A stretch of DNA of 64,000 nucleotides from Parvularculaceae bacterium (GTDB taxonomy: Bacteria; Pseudomonadota; Alphaproteobacteria; Caulobacterales; Parvularculaceae): NCBI GenBank assembly GCA_021776435.1, contig JAJFFW010000098.1, forward strand, positions 1-64,000, given 5' to 3'. The notes under the pieces are model-generated. The model had not been told where the DNA came from and searched no databases. It saw only the letters and a program-made list of their open reading frames with translations. Each line of letters begins with the position of its first letter. Positions within the stretch are counted from its first letter, which is position 1. The translations under genes and the position numbers were made by a program. Below are positions 1-8,604 of the stretch, one piece after another.

Positions 1-128
1 GGTGCGACGCAATATTTTTACCATTCAAACTGCGCGCGAATCCGGCGATTGCCATTCCCCGGGAATATCATAAGTTTTGCACCATTGCGGCTCGCTTCGA
101 GTTCGTGACCAAATGAAGATGGATATGT

Positions 129-1313
129 ATGGCTGACCAAGACGAGAGAAAACCTGAAGCCCCTCCGAAGAAACGGAGTGCTTTACGGCGCATCGGATCC
201 GGGGTTGGGCGTCTTACTCGGCCAAAGCAACGGTTTCAAATGCCCAACCCTGAGAGCGGTCTCAGAGTTCTGATCGCGACCGACGCATGGAAGCCTCAAC
301 TCAATGGCGTTGTTCGTACGCTGGACACCCTGGGCGATATTCTGACCCGATTTGGAAATCAGGTGCGGTACGTCACGCCTAACGAATTTAAGTCCGTTCC
401 GCTTCCGTCCTACTCTGAGATCCGCTTATCGCTACTGCCAAATCGAAAAGTCGCGCAGATCATTAACGAGTTTAAGCCCGACGCAGTGCACATCGCAACG
501 GAAGGACCGATCGGGCGCGCGACCCGGCGTTTTTGCAAGCGGCGCGGTTATCCGTTCACAACCAGTTTTCATACCCGCTTTCCCGAATACGCAAATGAAC
601 GCTGGGCTGTACCAATCAATTGGGGATACGCCATTCTTAAGGATTTTCACAAAGACGGCGCTACGATGATGGTTGCAACGCGCGGTCTTGTGGAAGAGCT
701 TGAGGAGCGCGGATTTTCGAATATGAAACTATGGGCGCGCGGTGTCGATCTTAATCAGTTTGCGCCAGGCGACCGCTCATTTCTTGATGCGCATGAGCGG
801 CCGGTTTTTCTTTATGTCGGCCGGTTGGCCGTTGAAAAAAGTATTGAGGACTTTCTGGCTGTAGACCTTCCAGGCACGAAAGTGGTCGTTGGCGAGGGAC
901 CCCAGCGTGAAGAGCTGGAAGCAAAATATTCTGACGCCGTGTTTGTAGGGCCAAAATACGGAGATGATCTTACCAAGTTTTATCAGGCGTCAGACGTATT
1001 TGTATTTCCGTCGCGTACGGACACATTCGGGCTTGTGAATGTCGAGGCGCTTGCCTGTGGGACGCCGGTAGCGGCTTATCCGGTGCGCGGACCGTTGGAA
1101 ATCCTTGATGGCGCGGCGCCTGGGTGCGGCGCGATGCATGACGACCTAAGAACGGCATGCCTGCAAGCCTTTGACAATCGCGATCCAGAACTCTGTCGTC
1201 GTCACGCCGAGAATTTCTCGTGGGAAACCGCTTCGCGCCAGTTCATCACTAATCTGGAGATCCCCGGCTTTGACGAAGAATTCTGGCTACGGTCCGCCCG
1301 CATGATCGATTAG
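129..1313 (+). CDS. GT4 family glycosyltransferase (mannosyltransferase-like)
   Basis: Cytoplasmic or membrane-associated retaining glycosyltransferase with two Rossmann-like halves, likely moving a sugar from a nucleotide donor to a lipid. After a basic, low-complexity N-terminus (residues 1-40) the family opening LIATDAWKPQLNGVVRTL is visible. The C-terminal half carries YVGRLAVEKSIEDFL, then GEGPQREEL and the donor-site E-x7-E element in DTFGLVNVEALACGTP. The 394-residue length is normal. It resembles GDP-mannose-dependent alpha-mannosyltransferases acting on diacylglycerol or phosphatidylinositol lipids, but donor and acceptor cannot be settled from sequence. It stands alone on the plus strand. 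Confidence 0.85.
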   Translation: MADQDERKPEAPPKKRSALRRIGSGVGRLTRPKQRFQMPNPESGLRVLIATDAWKPQLNGVVRTLDTLGDILTRFGNQVRYVTPNEFKSVPLPSYSEIRLSLLPNRKVAQIINEFKPDAVHIATEGPIGRATRRFCKRRGYPFTTSFHTRFPEYANERWAVPINWGYAILKDFHKDGATMMVATRGLVEELEERGFSNMKLWARGVDLNQFAPGDRSFLDAHERPVFLYVGRLAVEKSIEDFLAVDLPGTKVVVGEGPQREELEAKYSDAVFVGPKYGDDLTKFYQASDVFVFPSRTDTFGLVNVEALACGTPVAAYPVRGPLEILDGAAPGCGAMHDDLRTACLQAFDNRDPELCRRHAENFSWETASRQFITNLEIPGFDEEFWLRSARMID

Positions 1314-1550
1314 GGGTTCCGTCTCGGATCAAAGTGTTCCGTTTTGGAGCGAACTCTAAGATTCACAGCGTCATAACGAACCATAATCGCTTGTTTTTCT
1401 ATAAATGATTGTGATGGGCAGGCTTATTCGCGCGAAAAGTGAAGCTTGTCCTATCTTCATGTGAACTCGGCATGAAGCTTGCCTTGAGCCAGGTGAAAAG
1501 CGACGCGCAAATTCCCCCAATGGCGTGTCTGCACTCTAAGGAGGCAAGGT

Positions 1551-1952
1551 ATGGTTCATCCGATAGATCTATATGTCGGCCAGCGATTGCGGCAGCGCCG
1601 GCGTCTGCTCGGCCTGACCCAACAAAAACTGGCGGATGCTGTTAATATACGCTTTCAACAGATCCAGAAATATGAAAGCGGTTCTAACCGTGTATCGGCT
1701 TCTAGGTTGTGGTCGCTTGCACGCGCCCTCAGCGTTCCGGTTTCGTATTTTTTTGAAGGTCTCTCTGCGCAAACACGTGACCGCATGGCGCAGAGCGCAG
1801 TTCACAACGATAATAGTGTTCAGGCGCCCGCCTCAGCAGATGTTTTCAATGAAAAAGAAACTATCGACCTCGTCCGGGCTTATTATAATTTGGGCGAAGG
1901 TCCGCGCCGCCGCTTGCTTGATCTCGCCAGGGCGATGTCCGGAGAGATTTGA
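1551..1952 (+). CDS. XRE-family helix-turn-helix regulator
   Basis: Small DNA-binding regulator of the Cro/CI (XRE) class, 133 residues. The HTH spans about residues 11-68: LRQRRRLLGLTQQKLADAV, then the recognition region with QIQKYESGSNRVSASRL, ending at VPVSYFFEG. The tail (about 70-133) is predicted helical and may dimerise. Short regulators of this shape are common in alphaproteobacteria. A strong AAGGAGG Shine-Dalgarno lies 7-13 bases upstream of the ATG. It is followed 59 bases downstream by hisN. The target is unknown. Confidence 0.85.
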   Translation: MVHPIDLYVGQRLRQRRRLLGLTQQKLADAVNIRFQQIQKYESGSNRVSASRLWSLARALSVPVSYFFEGLSAQTRDRMAQSAVHNDNSVQAPASADVFNEKETIDLVRAYYNLGEGPRRRLLDLARAMSGEI

Positions 1953-2011
1953 TTATGTTTTCTGGACCTTGCTTGCGTCTCAGCGTGCGGATTGTCATGA
2001 TCCTCTGAGCT

Positions 2012-2830
2012 ATGGCCGCTGATTCAGATTACATCTCAGAGTTTATTTCTTTCGCCCATGTGCTTGCTGACGCGGCGCGGTGCGAAACCTTACCGATCTT
2101 CAGAAATGCCGCTGTCGTCTCCAATAAGGCGAAAGGGTCGGATTATGACCCAGTCACCAATGCTGACCGCGAGGCTGAGCGGGTGCTGCGCAAACTCATT
2201 CAGACCCATTACCCGGAGCACGGTATTCTCGGCGAGGAATTTGGCGAGCGCGAAGGAAAGAGCCAATGGCGGTGGGTGTTAGATCCGATAGACGGCACAC
2301 GGGCTTTTGTTTGCGGCGTCGCCAGCTGGGCGACGCTGATCGCTCTGGAATGTGATGGCGAACCCGTTCTTGGGCTCATTGACCAACCCTTTACGGATGA
2401 GCGTTGGGTCGGAGTGATGCGTGAGACGCGCTATAAAAGGAGCGACAATGAAGGGGGCTGCCTTACAAGCGGCGTGACGGACCTTGCCAAGGCGCGGCTG
2501 TCTACGACCGATCCGCGCCGTGCTGGCTTTTTCAATCTTGATGAAGAGCGCGCTTTTGCCCGTGTCGCCGAACGTGCGCAGATCTGCCGGTTTAGTCTCG
2601 ACGCTTATGGATACGCTCTACTGGCCATGGGTGAGCTTGATCTTGTGATCGAGAGCGGTCTTCAACGACATGACTACGCGGCGTTAATTCCAGTGATCGA
2701 AGGCGCTGGGGGGGTGATCACCAATTGGCGCGGCGAAGTTGCTGGAACCGATACGCGTGGTGAGATACTCGCAGCAGCCACATCCGACTTGCATCGCGAA
2801 GCGCTTGGTGTGTTGGGCGCTCAGGGTTAA
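2012..2830 (+). CDS. hisN: Histidinol-phosphatase, inositol monophosphatase family
   Basis: Mg-dependent phosphatase of the IMPase fold that probably dephosphorylates histidinol phosphate in histidine synthesis. Seen: GILGEEFGE (metal-binding Glu), WVLDPIDGTRAFVCG (the D-P-I-D-G-T motif), and a late ESGLQRHDYAALIPVIEGAGG corresponding to the family WD-AA-ILEEAGG metal site. The TRAFVCG continuation is more typical of HisN-type enzymes than of inositol phosphatases (TTNF). Length 272 is normal. It converges with the hydrolase gene at 2827 and the two stop codons overlap by four bases. Confidence 0.82.
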   Translation: MAADSDYISEFISFAHVLADAARCETLPIFRNAAVVSNKAKGSDYDPVTNADREAERVLRKLIQTHYPEHGILGEEFGEREGKSQWRWVLDPIDGTRAFVCGVASWATLIALECDGEPVLGLIDQPFTDERWVGVMRETRYKRSDNEGGCLTSGVTDLAKARLSTTDPRRAGFFNLDEERAFARVAERAQICRFSLDAYGYALLAMGELDLVIESGLQRHDYAALIPVIEGAGGVITNWRGEVAGTDTRGEILAAATSDLHREALGVLGAQG

Positions 2831-3795
2831 GCGATGACGTTCGCTCGGGCCGTTTGCGAGGGGGCAAGCAGTGGCTCTGTGAATTCGTCAAAGGCCTTCC
2901 AATATTGATCACGCAATTCATCGCGTTCCATTAGAATTTCATGAAGCGCCCCCTTGATTGTTATGCAGTCGATTTTCTCATAAGCATCGGCCAGTTCTTC
3001 ATGATCTGTGTGATCAATCAATAAATCGCGCTCAGCGGAAATGATCCGTACCGGGACGTGAATACCATTGAGTCGGCCAGGCTTATGGAGTTCGTCAATA
3101 GAGTCTGTAGCGGCTTTCAGCCAACCGTATGTGGGTGACCGGATGATTGCGTTCGGCGCAGCGGTTTGAAGCTCGAGAAAGCGCGTGTGGCGCGTTCGGT
3201 CAGACGTTAATGCATTGCCTTCGAATTCCAGTGAATATTCCTTGACACCGAGCACTGACTGTCTGGAAGCGCCAAGGCGACAAGCTGAACCTGACGCCAG
3301 TCTTGCGTATAAACGCATTACAGGATTCGCGAAAAATCGGGTCATCGGGGCGCACAAAATCGCCCCGGCGAAGCCTTCGTAACCCTCAGCCAGTAACTGC
3401 AATGCCGGTGCTCCGCCCATGGAGTGAGTTATCAAAATATATGGGCCGGTAAAATTGGTCTTCGCGACCTGCTCCATAAGCAGACGAAGATCGGAGACAT
3501 ATGTCTTAAAGTCGTCGATATGCCCTTTTTCAGCAGCTGGCAGGAGACGTGATGACAAACCCTGGCCGCGCCAGTCCATTGTTGCGACCGACAAACCTCT
3601 TGCGCGAAGATCTTCGATCACTTCGAAATATTTTTCGATGAATTCACATCGCCCGTTTAGAAGAACGACGGCGCCTCGTGCATTCTCAACAGGAAAAATC
3701 GCTGAGCGCAGCTGGGCGCCATCTGCGGTTTCAAGGCAGAAAACCTCGCCGCCAGCGGGTACTGGGTTATCAGGTATACGGATAAATTCGCTCAT
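2827..3795 (-). CDS. Alpha/beta hydrolase, lysophospholipase/PldB-like
   Basis: Serine hydrolase of 322 residues. The nucleophile elbow is THSMGGAP (Ser in S-M-G-G). The Asp region is SAERDLLIDH and the His lies in GALHEILMERDELR near the C-terminus, giving a full Ser-Asp-His triad. ATMDWRGQGLS and LLNGRCEFIEKYFEVI match the monoacylglycerol lipase/lysophospholipase L2 family. No signal peptide is seen, so it is probably cytosolic or membrane-associated. Its ATG overlaps the stop of the upstream SCP2-like gene by four bases, which implies translational coupling and a shared lipid-related role. Confidence 0.82.
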   Translation of the reverse strand: MSEFIRIPDNPVPAGGEVFCLETADGAQLRSAIFPVENARGAVVLLNGRCEFIEKYFEVIEDLRARGLSVATMDWRGQGLSSRLLPAAEKGHIDDFKTYVSDLRLLMEQVAKTNFTGPYILITHSMGGAPALQLLAEGYEGFAGAILCAPMTRFFANPVMRLYARLASGSACRLGASRQSVLGVKEYSLEFEGNALTSDRTRHTRFLELQTAAPNAIIRSPTYGWLKAATDSIDELHKPGRLNGIHVPVRIISAERDLLIDHTDHEELADAYEKIDCITIKGALHEILMERDELRDQYWKAFDEFTEPLLAPSQTARANVIA

Positions 3796-4103
3796 CGGGC
3801 AGGGACCAGTTTTAATCGATTCATGACGCTCATATCGCCAGCTATAGATAACCGGCCTGAAATATAGTTATTCTCAAGGCCGCGCTCGCTTTCGAAGATG
3901 CGTCGAAATGTTTCCGGCGAGGCGCGCCAGATGCAATTCGCAGGTTTTTCCGATAGTGGTGTTGTTTTAATTGCGGGTGGATTTTTCCAGCCATCTACCC
4001 ATAAAGGCTTTCCGCCCGTTGGCTCCAGCGCGATTACGGCGTCGAATGGTTCCGTGAACGCTTTCTGCGCCGCAGCGCGAAGTTCATTTTCTTCTGCAGT
4101 CAT
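3792..4103 (-). CDS. SCP2 sterol-binding-like small protein
   Basis: 103-residue protein resembling the single SCP2 lipid-transfer fold: an N-terminal helix, a strand-rich middle (DAVIALEPTGGKPLWVDG) and a C-terminal FESERGLENNYISGRLSIAGDMSVMNRL. The G-R-L-x-I-x-G-D pattern is characteristic of SCP2 domains, which bind acyl-CoA or sterol-like lipids in a hydrophobic tunnel. The gene is the first of a two-gene unit with the overlapping lipase-like hydrolase, so a lipid carrier/lipase pair is a reasonable inference. The substrate is unknown. Confidence 0.7.
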   Translation of the reverse strand: MTAEENELRAAAQKAFTEPFDAVIALEPTGGKPLWVDGWKNPPAIKTTPLSEKPANCIWRASPETFRRIFESERGLENNYISGRLSIAGDMSVMNRLKLVPAR

Positions 4104-4106
4104 TGC

Positions 4107-5006
4107 TTATTCCAAAAGAGCGCCGTCAGCAGCGAGCGGTTTACGGAATTTCAGTGTCATTCTGTCACTTTCTCCAATGGCCTCATACTTTGCTCGGTCG
4201 AAATTTGGGTCTTCCGTTCCGCGCATGGCCGCGCTGCGCCGGACTGGCGGCAGTGTCCATACGCCGAAAGGGTGATCCTTTGTGTCTTTCGGATTGGCGT
4301 TGATTTCCGATTTGGCTTCAAGTTTGAAACCAGCTTTTTCAGCCATAGCAATCACGGCATCTTCGCGAACATAGCCTGTAGCCGCTTTTGGATCTTGTTC
4401 TTTGCCCGGGTCAGCGCGGTGCTCAACAACCCCAAGGACGCCGCCAGGTTTGAGAGCATCATAAAATTTCACGAAGTAGTCTTGCGCCACGCCGCGCGCC
4501 ATCCAATTATGAACATTGCGGAATGTCAGCACAGTATCGGCGCTGCCCGCTGGGGCGACGTCATGCTCCTCGCCGAGAACCGTAAGTATAACGGTCCCAT
4601 AAATTTCCGGATTTTTGACGTAATTTTCTTTATAAGCCTCATAGGCGGCGCGCACGCGCTCGTTCGCATTCTCCGGATCGAAATTGGCTGCGAAATAAAC
4701 ACCTCCCCCAGAGGCGAGATAAGGTGCGATAACTTTTGTGTACCAACCGCCGCCCGGCCAGATTTCGACAACATTCATGTCTGGTTCGATCTCGAAAAAC
4801 AAAAGTGTTTCTTTAGGGTGGCGCTGTTGATCGCGGAGGCGCTCTTCTTCGGACCTGTGCTCGCCGGTGATAGCAGCCGTAAGTAATGCCTCCAGATCTG
4901 GCGGGATAGGTGCAGCGACTTCCGTTGATGCTGAATCCTCGCCGCCGCTGCACGCAGCAACTGCGGCCAAGCCGATCATTGCCAAAGCGGCTGTTAAAAA
5001 CTTCAT
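4107..5006 (-). CDS. Lipoprotein with class I SAM methyltransferase fold
   Basis: 299-residue exported lipoprotein. The start at 5006 is chosen because GGAGGG lies four bases upstream and the protein then opens with a lipoprotein signal, MKFLTAALAMIGLAAVAAC, with lipidated Cys19. A longer frame begins at 5072 but adds residues ahead of the signal. The rest has a methyltransferase-like core: MNVVEIWPGGGWYTKVIAPYL (SAM loop), AGSADTVLTFRNVHNW and a later DALKPGGVLGVVEHR. Similar exported methyltransferase-fold lipoproteins are widespread in proteobacteria. Activity outside the cytoplasm is unproven, since SAM is not normally available there. Confidence 0.78.
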   Translation of the reverse strand: MKFLTAALAMIGLAAVAACSGGEDSASTEVAAPIPPDLEALLTAAITGEHRSEEERLRDQQRHPKETLLFFEIEPDMNVVEIWPGGGWYTKVIAPYLASGGGVYFAANFDPENANERVRAAYEAYKENYVKNPEIYGTVILTVLGEEHDVAPAGSADTVLTFRNVHNWMARGVAQDYFVKFYDALKPGGVLGVVEHRADPGKEQDPKAATGYVREDAVIAMAEKAGFKLEAKSEINANPKDTKDHPFGVWTLPPVRRSAAMRGTEDPNFDRAKYEAIGESDRMTLKFRKPLAADGALLE

Positions 5007-5154
5007 AAAACCCTCCGGTGCGAGGTTAGTGTTCACTAGATGCCATGAGCCCGCAAGCATGCTTCCTAGCATGCCTGCACGGTACGTCTAGCAGGCCTTG
5101 AATAGCGATTTTTTGCGCCCATCTAAAACCTGTCAGAGGCCATCTGGTTCTGAT

Positions 5155-5223
5155 CGCATCTTCCCGGCTCTTGAGCGTGAATGATGCGCGCAACCCTCGC
5201 TTGGAATAAGGAGGACGAAATCC
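5155..5223 (+). promoter_or_regulatory. ROSE-like RNA thermometer in hsp20 leader
   Basis: The leader folds into two hairpins. The upper uses CGCATC (5155-5160) with GATGCG (5183-5188), extended by TTC/GAA and an inner GCT/AGC. The second pairs CCTCGCTT (5195-5202) with AAGGAGG (5208-5214), the Shine-Dalgarno, around a GGAAT loop, leaving one G bulged. The anti-Shine-Dalgarno strand contains TCGCT, matching the conserved U-Y-G-C-U box of ROSE elements, which hide the ribosome site at low temperature and melt on heat shock. Confidence 0.75.
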
Positions 5224-5685
5224 ATGCGTAGTTTTGACCTAACCCCCCTTTATCGATCTACTATCGGTTTTGACCGTGTCTTTGATTTGCTGGATTCTGT
5301 TGGCAAGACTGAGTCAGGCGGCTATCCGCCTTATAATATTGAGCGGATCGACGAAGATGATTACCGCATCACGCTAGCGGTGGCCGGATTCGGGGAAAAA
5401 AACCTCGATCTTGTGCTTCATGAAAACACATTAACCGTAACCGGTAAGAAGCCCGATTCTGATGATGGGCGTAGTTTTCTCTATCAGGGCATTGCGGGAC
5501 GGTCTTTCGAACGCCGCTTCCAGCTTGCCGAGCATGTTGAAATCACTGGCGCCTCTCTCGTCAATGGGATCCTCAATATTGAGCTCAAACGTGAAATACC
5601 GGAAGCCATGAAACCGCGTAAAATTGCCATTAAAGGCGAAAATCAAGGGAAGGTAGAGATTCTTAAAAGCTCAAGCGCCGCCTAA
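5224..5685 (+). CDS. Small heat-shock protein, Hsp20/IbpA class A
   Basis: 153-residue alpha-crystallin chaperone that holds unfolding proteins as oligomers in the cytoplasm. The N-terminus (DLTPLYRSTIGFDRVFDLLD) matches the IbpA/HspH class of alphaproteobacteria. The alpha-crystallin domain runs from YNIERIDEDDYRITLAVAGF to LVNGILNIELKREIPE, including the G-x-L-type motif GIL. A short tail follows. It is preceded by a ROSE-like thermometer that occludes its Shine-Dalgarno and followed by a strong terminator, so it is a single-gene transcript. Confidence 0.93.
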   Translation: MRSFDLTPLYRSTIGFDRVFDLLDSVGKTESGGYPPYNIERIDEDDYRITLAVAGFGEKNLDLVLHENTLTVTGKKPDSDDGRSFLYQGIAGRSFERRFQLAEHVEITGASLVNGILNIELKREIPEAMKPRKIAIKGENQGKVEILKSSSAA

Positions 5686-5722
5686 TGGAAGGCTGGCTTT
5701 AATCTACCCCTTCTGGTTGCAT

Positions 5723-5751
5723 GGGCGCGTCTGAACGACGCGCCCTTTTTT
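5723..5751 (+). terminator. Rho-independent terminator after hsp20
   Basis: Perfect 9-bp stem GGGCGCGTC/GACGCGCCC with a five-base loop, followed by six T. It is 38 bases past the hsp20 stop codon. Confidence 0.92.
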
Positions 5752-5802
5752 CCTTGGCCCATGATTGCTACAGTCACGGGAGGAACATGAAGAGATGAAA
5801 CA

Positions 5803-6084
5803 ATGAGCTTGGCCACCGCCACGACATATTTACGACTGGTCGTTTTTTTTGGCTCGACCATTATCGGCGCCAGCGCTCTGGTCGCCTGTACGTCCGGCCG
5901 CAATATTACTGGGACAGAGAATTCGATTTCAATTCCGTTTGACCCGTACGACTTTGACCCCAAAGCGCTTCTTGCGAAGGCGCAAGATCATTGCCAAGCG
6001 TACGGATTAAATGCCGAGTATCAAGACGAGACTATCGACCCGCATTCGGTGCGTTGGCGTTACCGGCATTATCTCTGCGTTTAA
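5803..6084 (+). CDS. Small conserved-looking lipoprotein, function unknown
   Basis: 93 residues. An N-terminal hydrophobic stretch ends in GASALVACTS, a plausible lipobox with Cys at about residue 29. The mature part contains FDPYDFDPKALLAKAQDHCQ and ends in WRYRHYLCV, with two Cys that could form a disulfide. The spacing of Cys and aromatic residues looks protein-like rather than random. It sits between the hsp20 terminator and the convergent suhB gene. The function is not recognised. Confidence 0.6.
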   Translation: MSLATATTYLRLVVFFGSTIIGASALVACTSGRNITGTENSISIPFDPYDFDPKALLAKAQDHCQAYGLNAEYQDETIDPHSVRWRYRHYLCV

Positions 6085-6095
6085 TTGCTGGCGGT

Positions 6096-6890
6096 TTAAC
6101 TCTTGTCGTTCAAAATCTTCTTCGCCAGTTCGTGAATCTCGGAATTGGAGGCAAGGATCGACCCTGCTGTGTGCGGTTTCAGGCCGCCCTCAATTTCGCT
6201 CACAAGACCACCTGCTTCACACACGATGATCACCCCGGCGGCTACATCCCAAGGATTTAATCCGCGTTCCCAAAATGCGTCGAACCGGCCCGCCGCCACG
6301 TAAGCAAGATCCAGAGCCGCTGAGCCGAATCGGCGGACACCGGCAGTCTCAGAGAGAACCCGGTCGGTTTCAGTGAGCGCGACAGCGCGTCCGGGCTTGC
6401 CGCGAAAAGGAAGGCCGCAGGCGAACAGACACTCTGAAAGATCGACGCGTGAAGAGACCCGTATCCGTCGGTCGTTTAAAAAAGCGCCTTCGCCTTTTTC
6501 AGCCCAGAAGAGTTCATCGGTGGCTGGATTGTAGATAACACCGGCATAGGGCTGGCGGTCACGTTCCAGTGCAATCGAGATCGCGAATTGCGGTAGGCCG
6601 TGGAGAAAGTTGGTCGTTCCGTCTAGCGGATCGACAATGAAGCGGTTCGAATTATCGATGCCTTCGATCTCGCCGCGCTCTTCCATCACAAAGCCATATT
6701 TCGGACGCCCGGCTGAAAGCTCCTCGAACAGGGTCTGCTCGGCCTTGAGATCAGCTCCGCTGACGAAGTCGGCGGCGCCTTTTTTAGAGACCTGCAAGGC
6801 TTCAAGCTCGCCGAAATCGCGACGAAGCCCGCGCGCGGCTTTGCGCGCGGCGTTGATCATAATGGTCATTAAGGCGGATGTGTGGGTCAT
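6096..6890 (-). CDS. suhB: Inositol-1-monophosphatase family protein
   Basis: 264-residue Mg-dependent IMPase. Visible metal-site motifs are FVMEERGEIEG (Glu), IVDPLDGTTNFLHGLP (the classical D-P-L-D-G-T-T-N-F box) and NPWDVAAGVIIVCEAGG (W-D-x-A-A). It is the SuhB type, in contrast to the HisN type at 2012. SuhB proteins hydrolyse inositol phosphates in vitro and in enterobacteria also join rRNA antitermination complexes. Whether that holds here is unknown. It is a monocistronic minus-strand gene convergent with the small lipoprotein. Confidence 0.9.
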   Translation of the reverse strand: MTHTSALMTIMINAARKAARGLRRDFGELEALQVSKKGAADFVSGADLKAEQTLFEELSAGRPKYGFVMEERGEIEGIDNSNRFIVDPLDGTTNFLHGLPQFAISIALERDRQPYAGVIYNPATDELFWAEKGEGAFLNDRRIRVSSRVDLSECLFACGLPFRGKPGRAVALTETDRVLSETAGVRRFGSAALDLAYVAAGRFDAFWERGLNPWDVAAGVIIVCEAGGLVSEIEGGLKPHTAGSILASNSEIHELAKKILNDKS

Positions 6891-6947
6891 GACGACTTAT
6901 TAAGTTGCGGCGGCGCACAATAGCCATCGGACGCGTTGGTGCAAGAG

Positions 6948-6992
6948 CCAGCATGCATGTCGCCCAAGTTCGGAATCATCTAAGCATGCTGG
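6948..6992. repeat. Interrupted inverted repeat upstream of the flippase
   Basis: CCAGCATGC (6948-6956) and GCATGCTGG (6984-6992) form a perfect 9-bp inverted repeat with a 27-base spacer, between the divergent suhB and flippase genes. It could be a dimeric operator. No T run follows, so it is not a terminator. Confidence 0.5.
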
Positions 6993-7022
6993 ATTGTCCG
7001 TGATTCATCTAAAGGCCGCCCC

Positions 7023-8522
7023 ATGAGACAGGAAAAAGAACTGAACTCGCTGACCGGACGGGTCGCCCGAGGCACTGCTTGGATTGTGTCCGGGCGGTTG
7101 GCGATGCGGGTTATGGGTCTCGTCAATACAATCATTGTAGCACGATTGCTGGCGCCGGAAGATTTCGGCCTGGTCGCAGTGGCCCTCACCGCGATGCAGT
7201 TGTTGCAGGGGTTCTCAGATATTGGCGTCGCTCAGACCGTTGTGCGGTTTGACGACGCCGGCCAAGATGACCTCGATACATTATTTACTCTGTCTTTAAT
7301 CCGAGGATTATTAATCGGCGCTCTGCTTGCCGGTGCGGCGCCATTGGCGGGGTCATTTTACGGAGATGGGCGTTTGACGCTCGTTTTTCTGGCGATCGCC
7401 GCCCATCCTGTCATTCTTGGTTTCGTCAATCCTCGATTCTTCGAATTCGAGCGCAAATTAGATTTCTCCAAAGAATTCGTCTCCAGCGTGGTCAACAAGC
7501 TCCTTGGCGTTGCTGCATCGATAACTATAGCCGTCATTTTTCGTAGTTATTGGGCTATTGTCGCGGGTATTCTTGTCGGCGGCTTCGTGCAAATGGCCTT
7601 GTCATATCTCATGCGCCCGCACCTTCCACGGTTTACCTTTGCCTCCGTGCGTAAGGTTTTCGGGTTTTCCGGGTGGCTTACTGGCATAAGTTTTATCGCC
7701 GCGCTGAATAACAAGCTCGATACATTCATATTGGCGAGAGTGATCGGCGTTAGCGCCACCGGCACATTTTATCTTGGCTCGCAGCTTTCAGAATTGCCAA
7801 CGTCCGAACTGGCTTCGCCGATTGCGAGGGCGATCTATCCGGGGCTGTCCGAGTTAAAACACACACCAGACCGAATGCGACTTGCTTATCTGCGTGGTGT
7901 CGAGGCGTTGGGCGCGCTCGCAATGCCGGCCTCTCTCGGCTTTGCGTTTATCGCCCACGATTTCGTTGAGGTTTTCCTGGGTGAGAAGTGGCATGATGCG
8001 GTTCTGGTCGTACAGATACTGACCCCTGTCCTTGGTCTCCATACGCTTTTCATCGCAACTCAATTCTATGCAATGGCTTTAGGGATGGCTCGCCTCGTAT
8101 TCTTCCGTGAACTCATTTATTTTATTATCAAAATGCCGGTCTTTATATGGGCGACTGTAACTTATGGGTTTCTTGGCGCAGTCTGGGCGGTGTCAGGGCT
8201 TGGGATCTTGCATATCGCTCTCAATACCGGTCTGTACGCCCGCGCCACGGGTAGAAACCCACTAGAACCGTTTTGGAGCGCGCATCGTTCTCTCTTCGCA
8301 GCTGCGGTAATGGCGGCGTATTTTTTATTCATGCGGCCTTCTATCGGCGGATTTGATAGTATCATGGCGCTATTGCGGCTCGCGATAGATATTGGGGCTG
8401 GCGCTTTAGTTTACGGATTGGCGCATCTGGTTATTTGGCGCATCGAAGGCATGCCAGATGGGGTTGAGCGTGTCGCTTTCTCGTTTCTCAAGAAAATGTG
8501 CTCGAAGTTGAACAAGGCATGA
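7023..8522 (+). CDS. Polysaccharide flippase, WzxC/MOP type
   Basis: 499-residue inner-membrane protein with about 12-14 hydrophobic helices. It opens with SLTGRVARGTAWIVSGRLAMR and NTIIVARLLAPEDFGLVAVA, typical of the lipopolysaccharide/exopolysaccharide flippase group of the MOP superfamily, which move undecaprenyl-linked sugar units across the membrane. The C-terminus (SIMALLRLAIDIGAGALVYGLAHL) matches the polysaccharide synthesis C-terminal domain. No other polysaccharide genes adjoin it, so the cargo is unknown. An ATG at 7023 begins right after a GCCGCCCC stretch without a clear Shine-Dalgarno. Confidence 0.85.
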   Translation: MRQEKELNSLTGRVARGTAWIVSGRLAMRVMGLVNTIIVARLLAPEDFGLVAVALTAMQLLQGFSDIGVAQTVVRFDDAGQDDLDTLFTLSLIRGLLIGALLAGAAPLAGSFYGDGRLTLVFLAIAAHPVILGFVNPRFFEFERKLDFSKEFVSSVVNKLLGVAASITIAVIFRSYWAIVAGILVGGFVQMALSYLMRPHLPRFTFASVRKVFGFSGWLTGISFIAALNNKLDTFILARVIGVSATGTFYLGSQLSELPTSELASPIARAIYPGLSELKHTPDRMRLAYLRGVEALGALAMPASLGFAFIAHDFVEVFLGEKWHDAVLVVQILTPVLGLHTLFIATQFYAMALGMARLVFFRELIYFIIKMPVFIWATVTYGFLGAVWAVSGLGILHIALNTGLYARATGRNPLEPFWSAHRSLFAAAVMAAYFLFMRPSIGGFDSIMALLRLAIDIGAGALVYGLAHLVIWRIEGMPDGVERVAFSFLKKMCSKLNKA

Positions 8523-8604
8523 CCAGATAGACTGCAGCTCAATGTTTCTCCGTACCGCTGCGTCGGTTATGACAACCTCGCAGTGTTGAAAGTCCGCAGG
8601 AACT

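Noticed and set aside
1-128. Minus-strand frame opening near base 54 and running off the left edge
   Set aside because: Only about 17 codons are visible and the ribosome-like GGGGA is adjacent to the ATG, so no gene can be supported.
1439-1520. Repeated TGAAGCTTG upstream of the XRE regulator
   Set aside because: Short and imperfect; not enough for an operator call.
5682-5963. Minus-strand 93-codon frame over the hsp20 terminator
   Set aside because: It reads through the terminator and opposes the better-supported lipoprotein frame on the plus strand.
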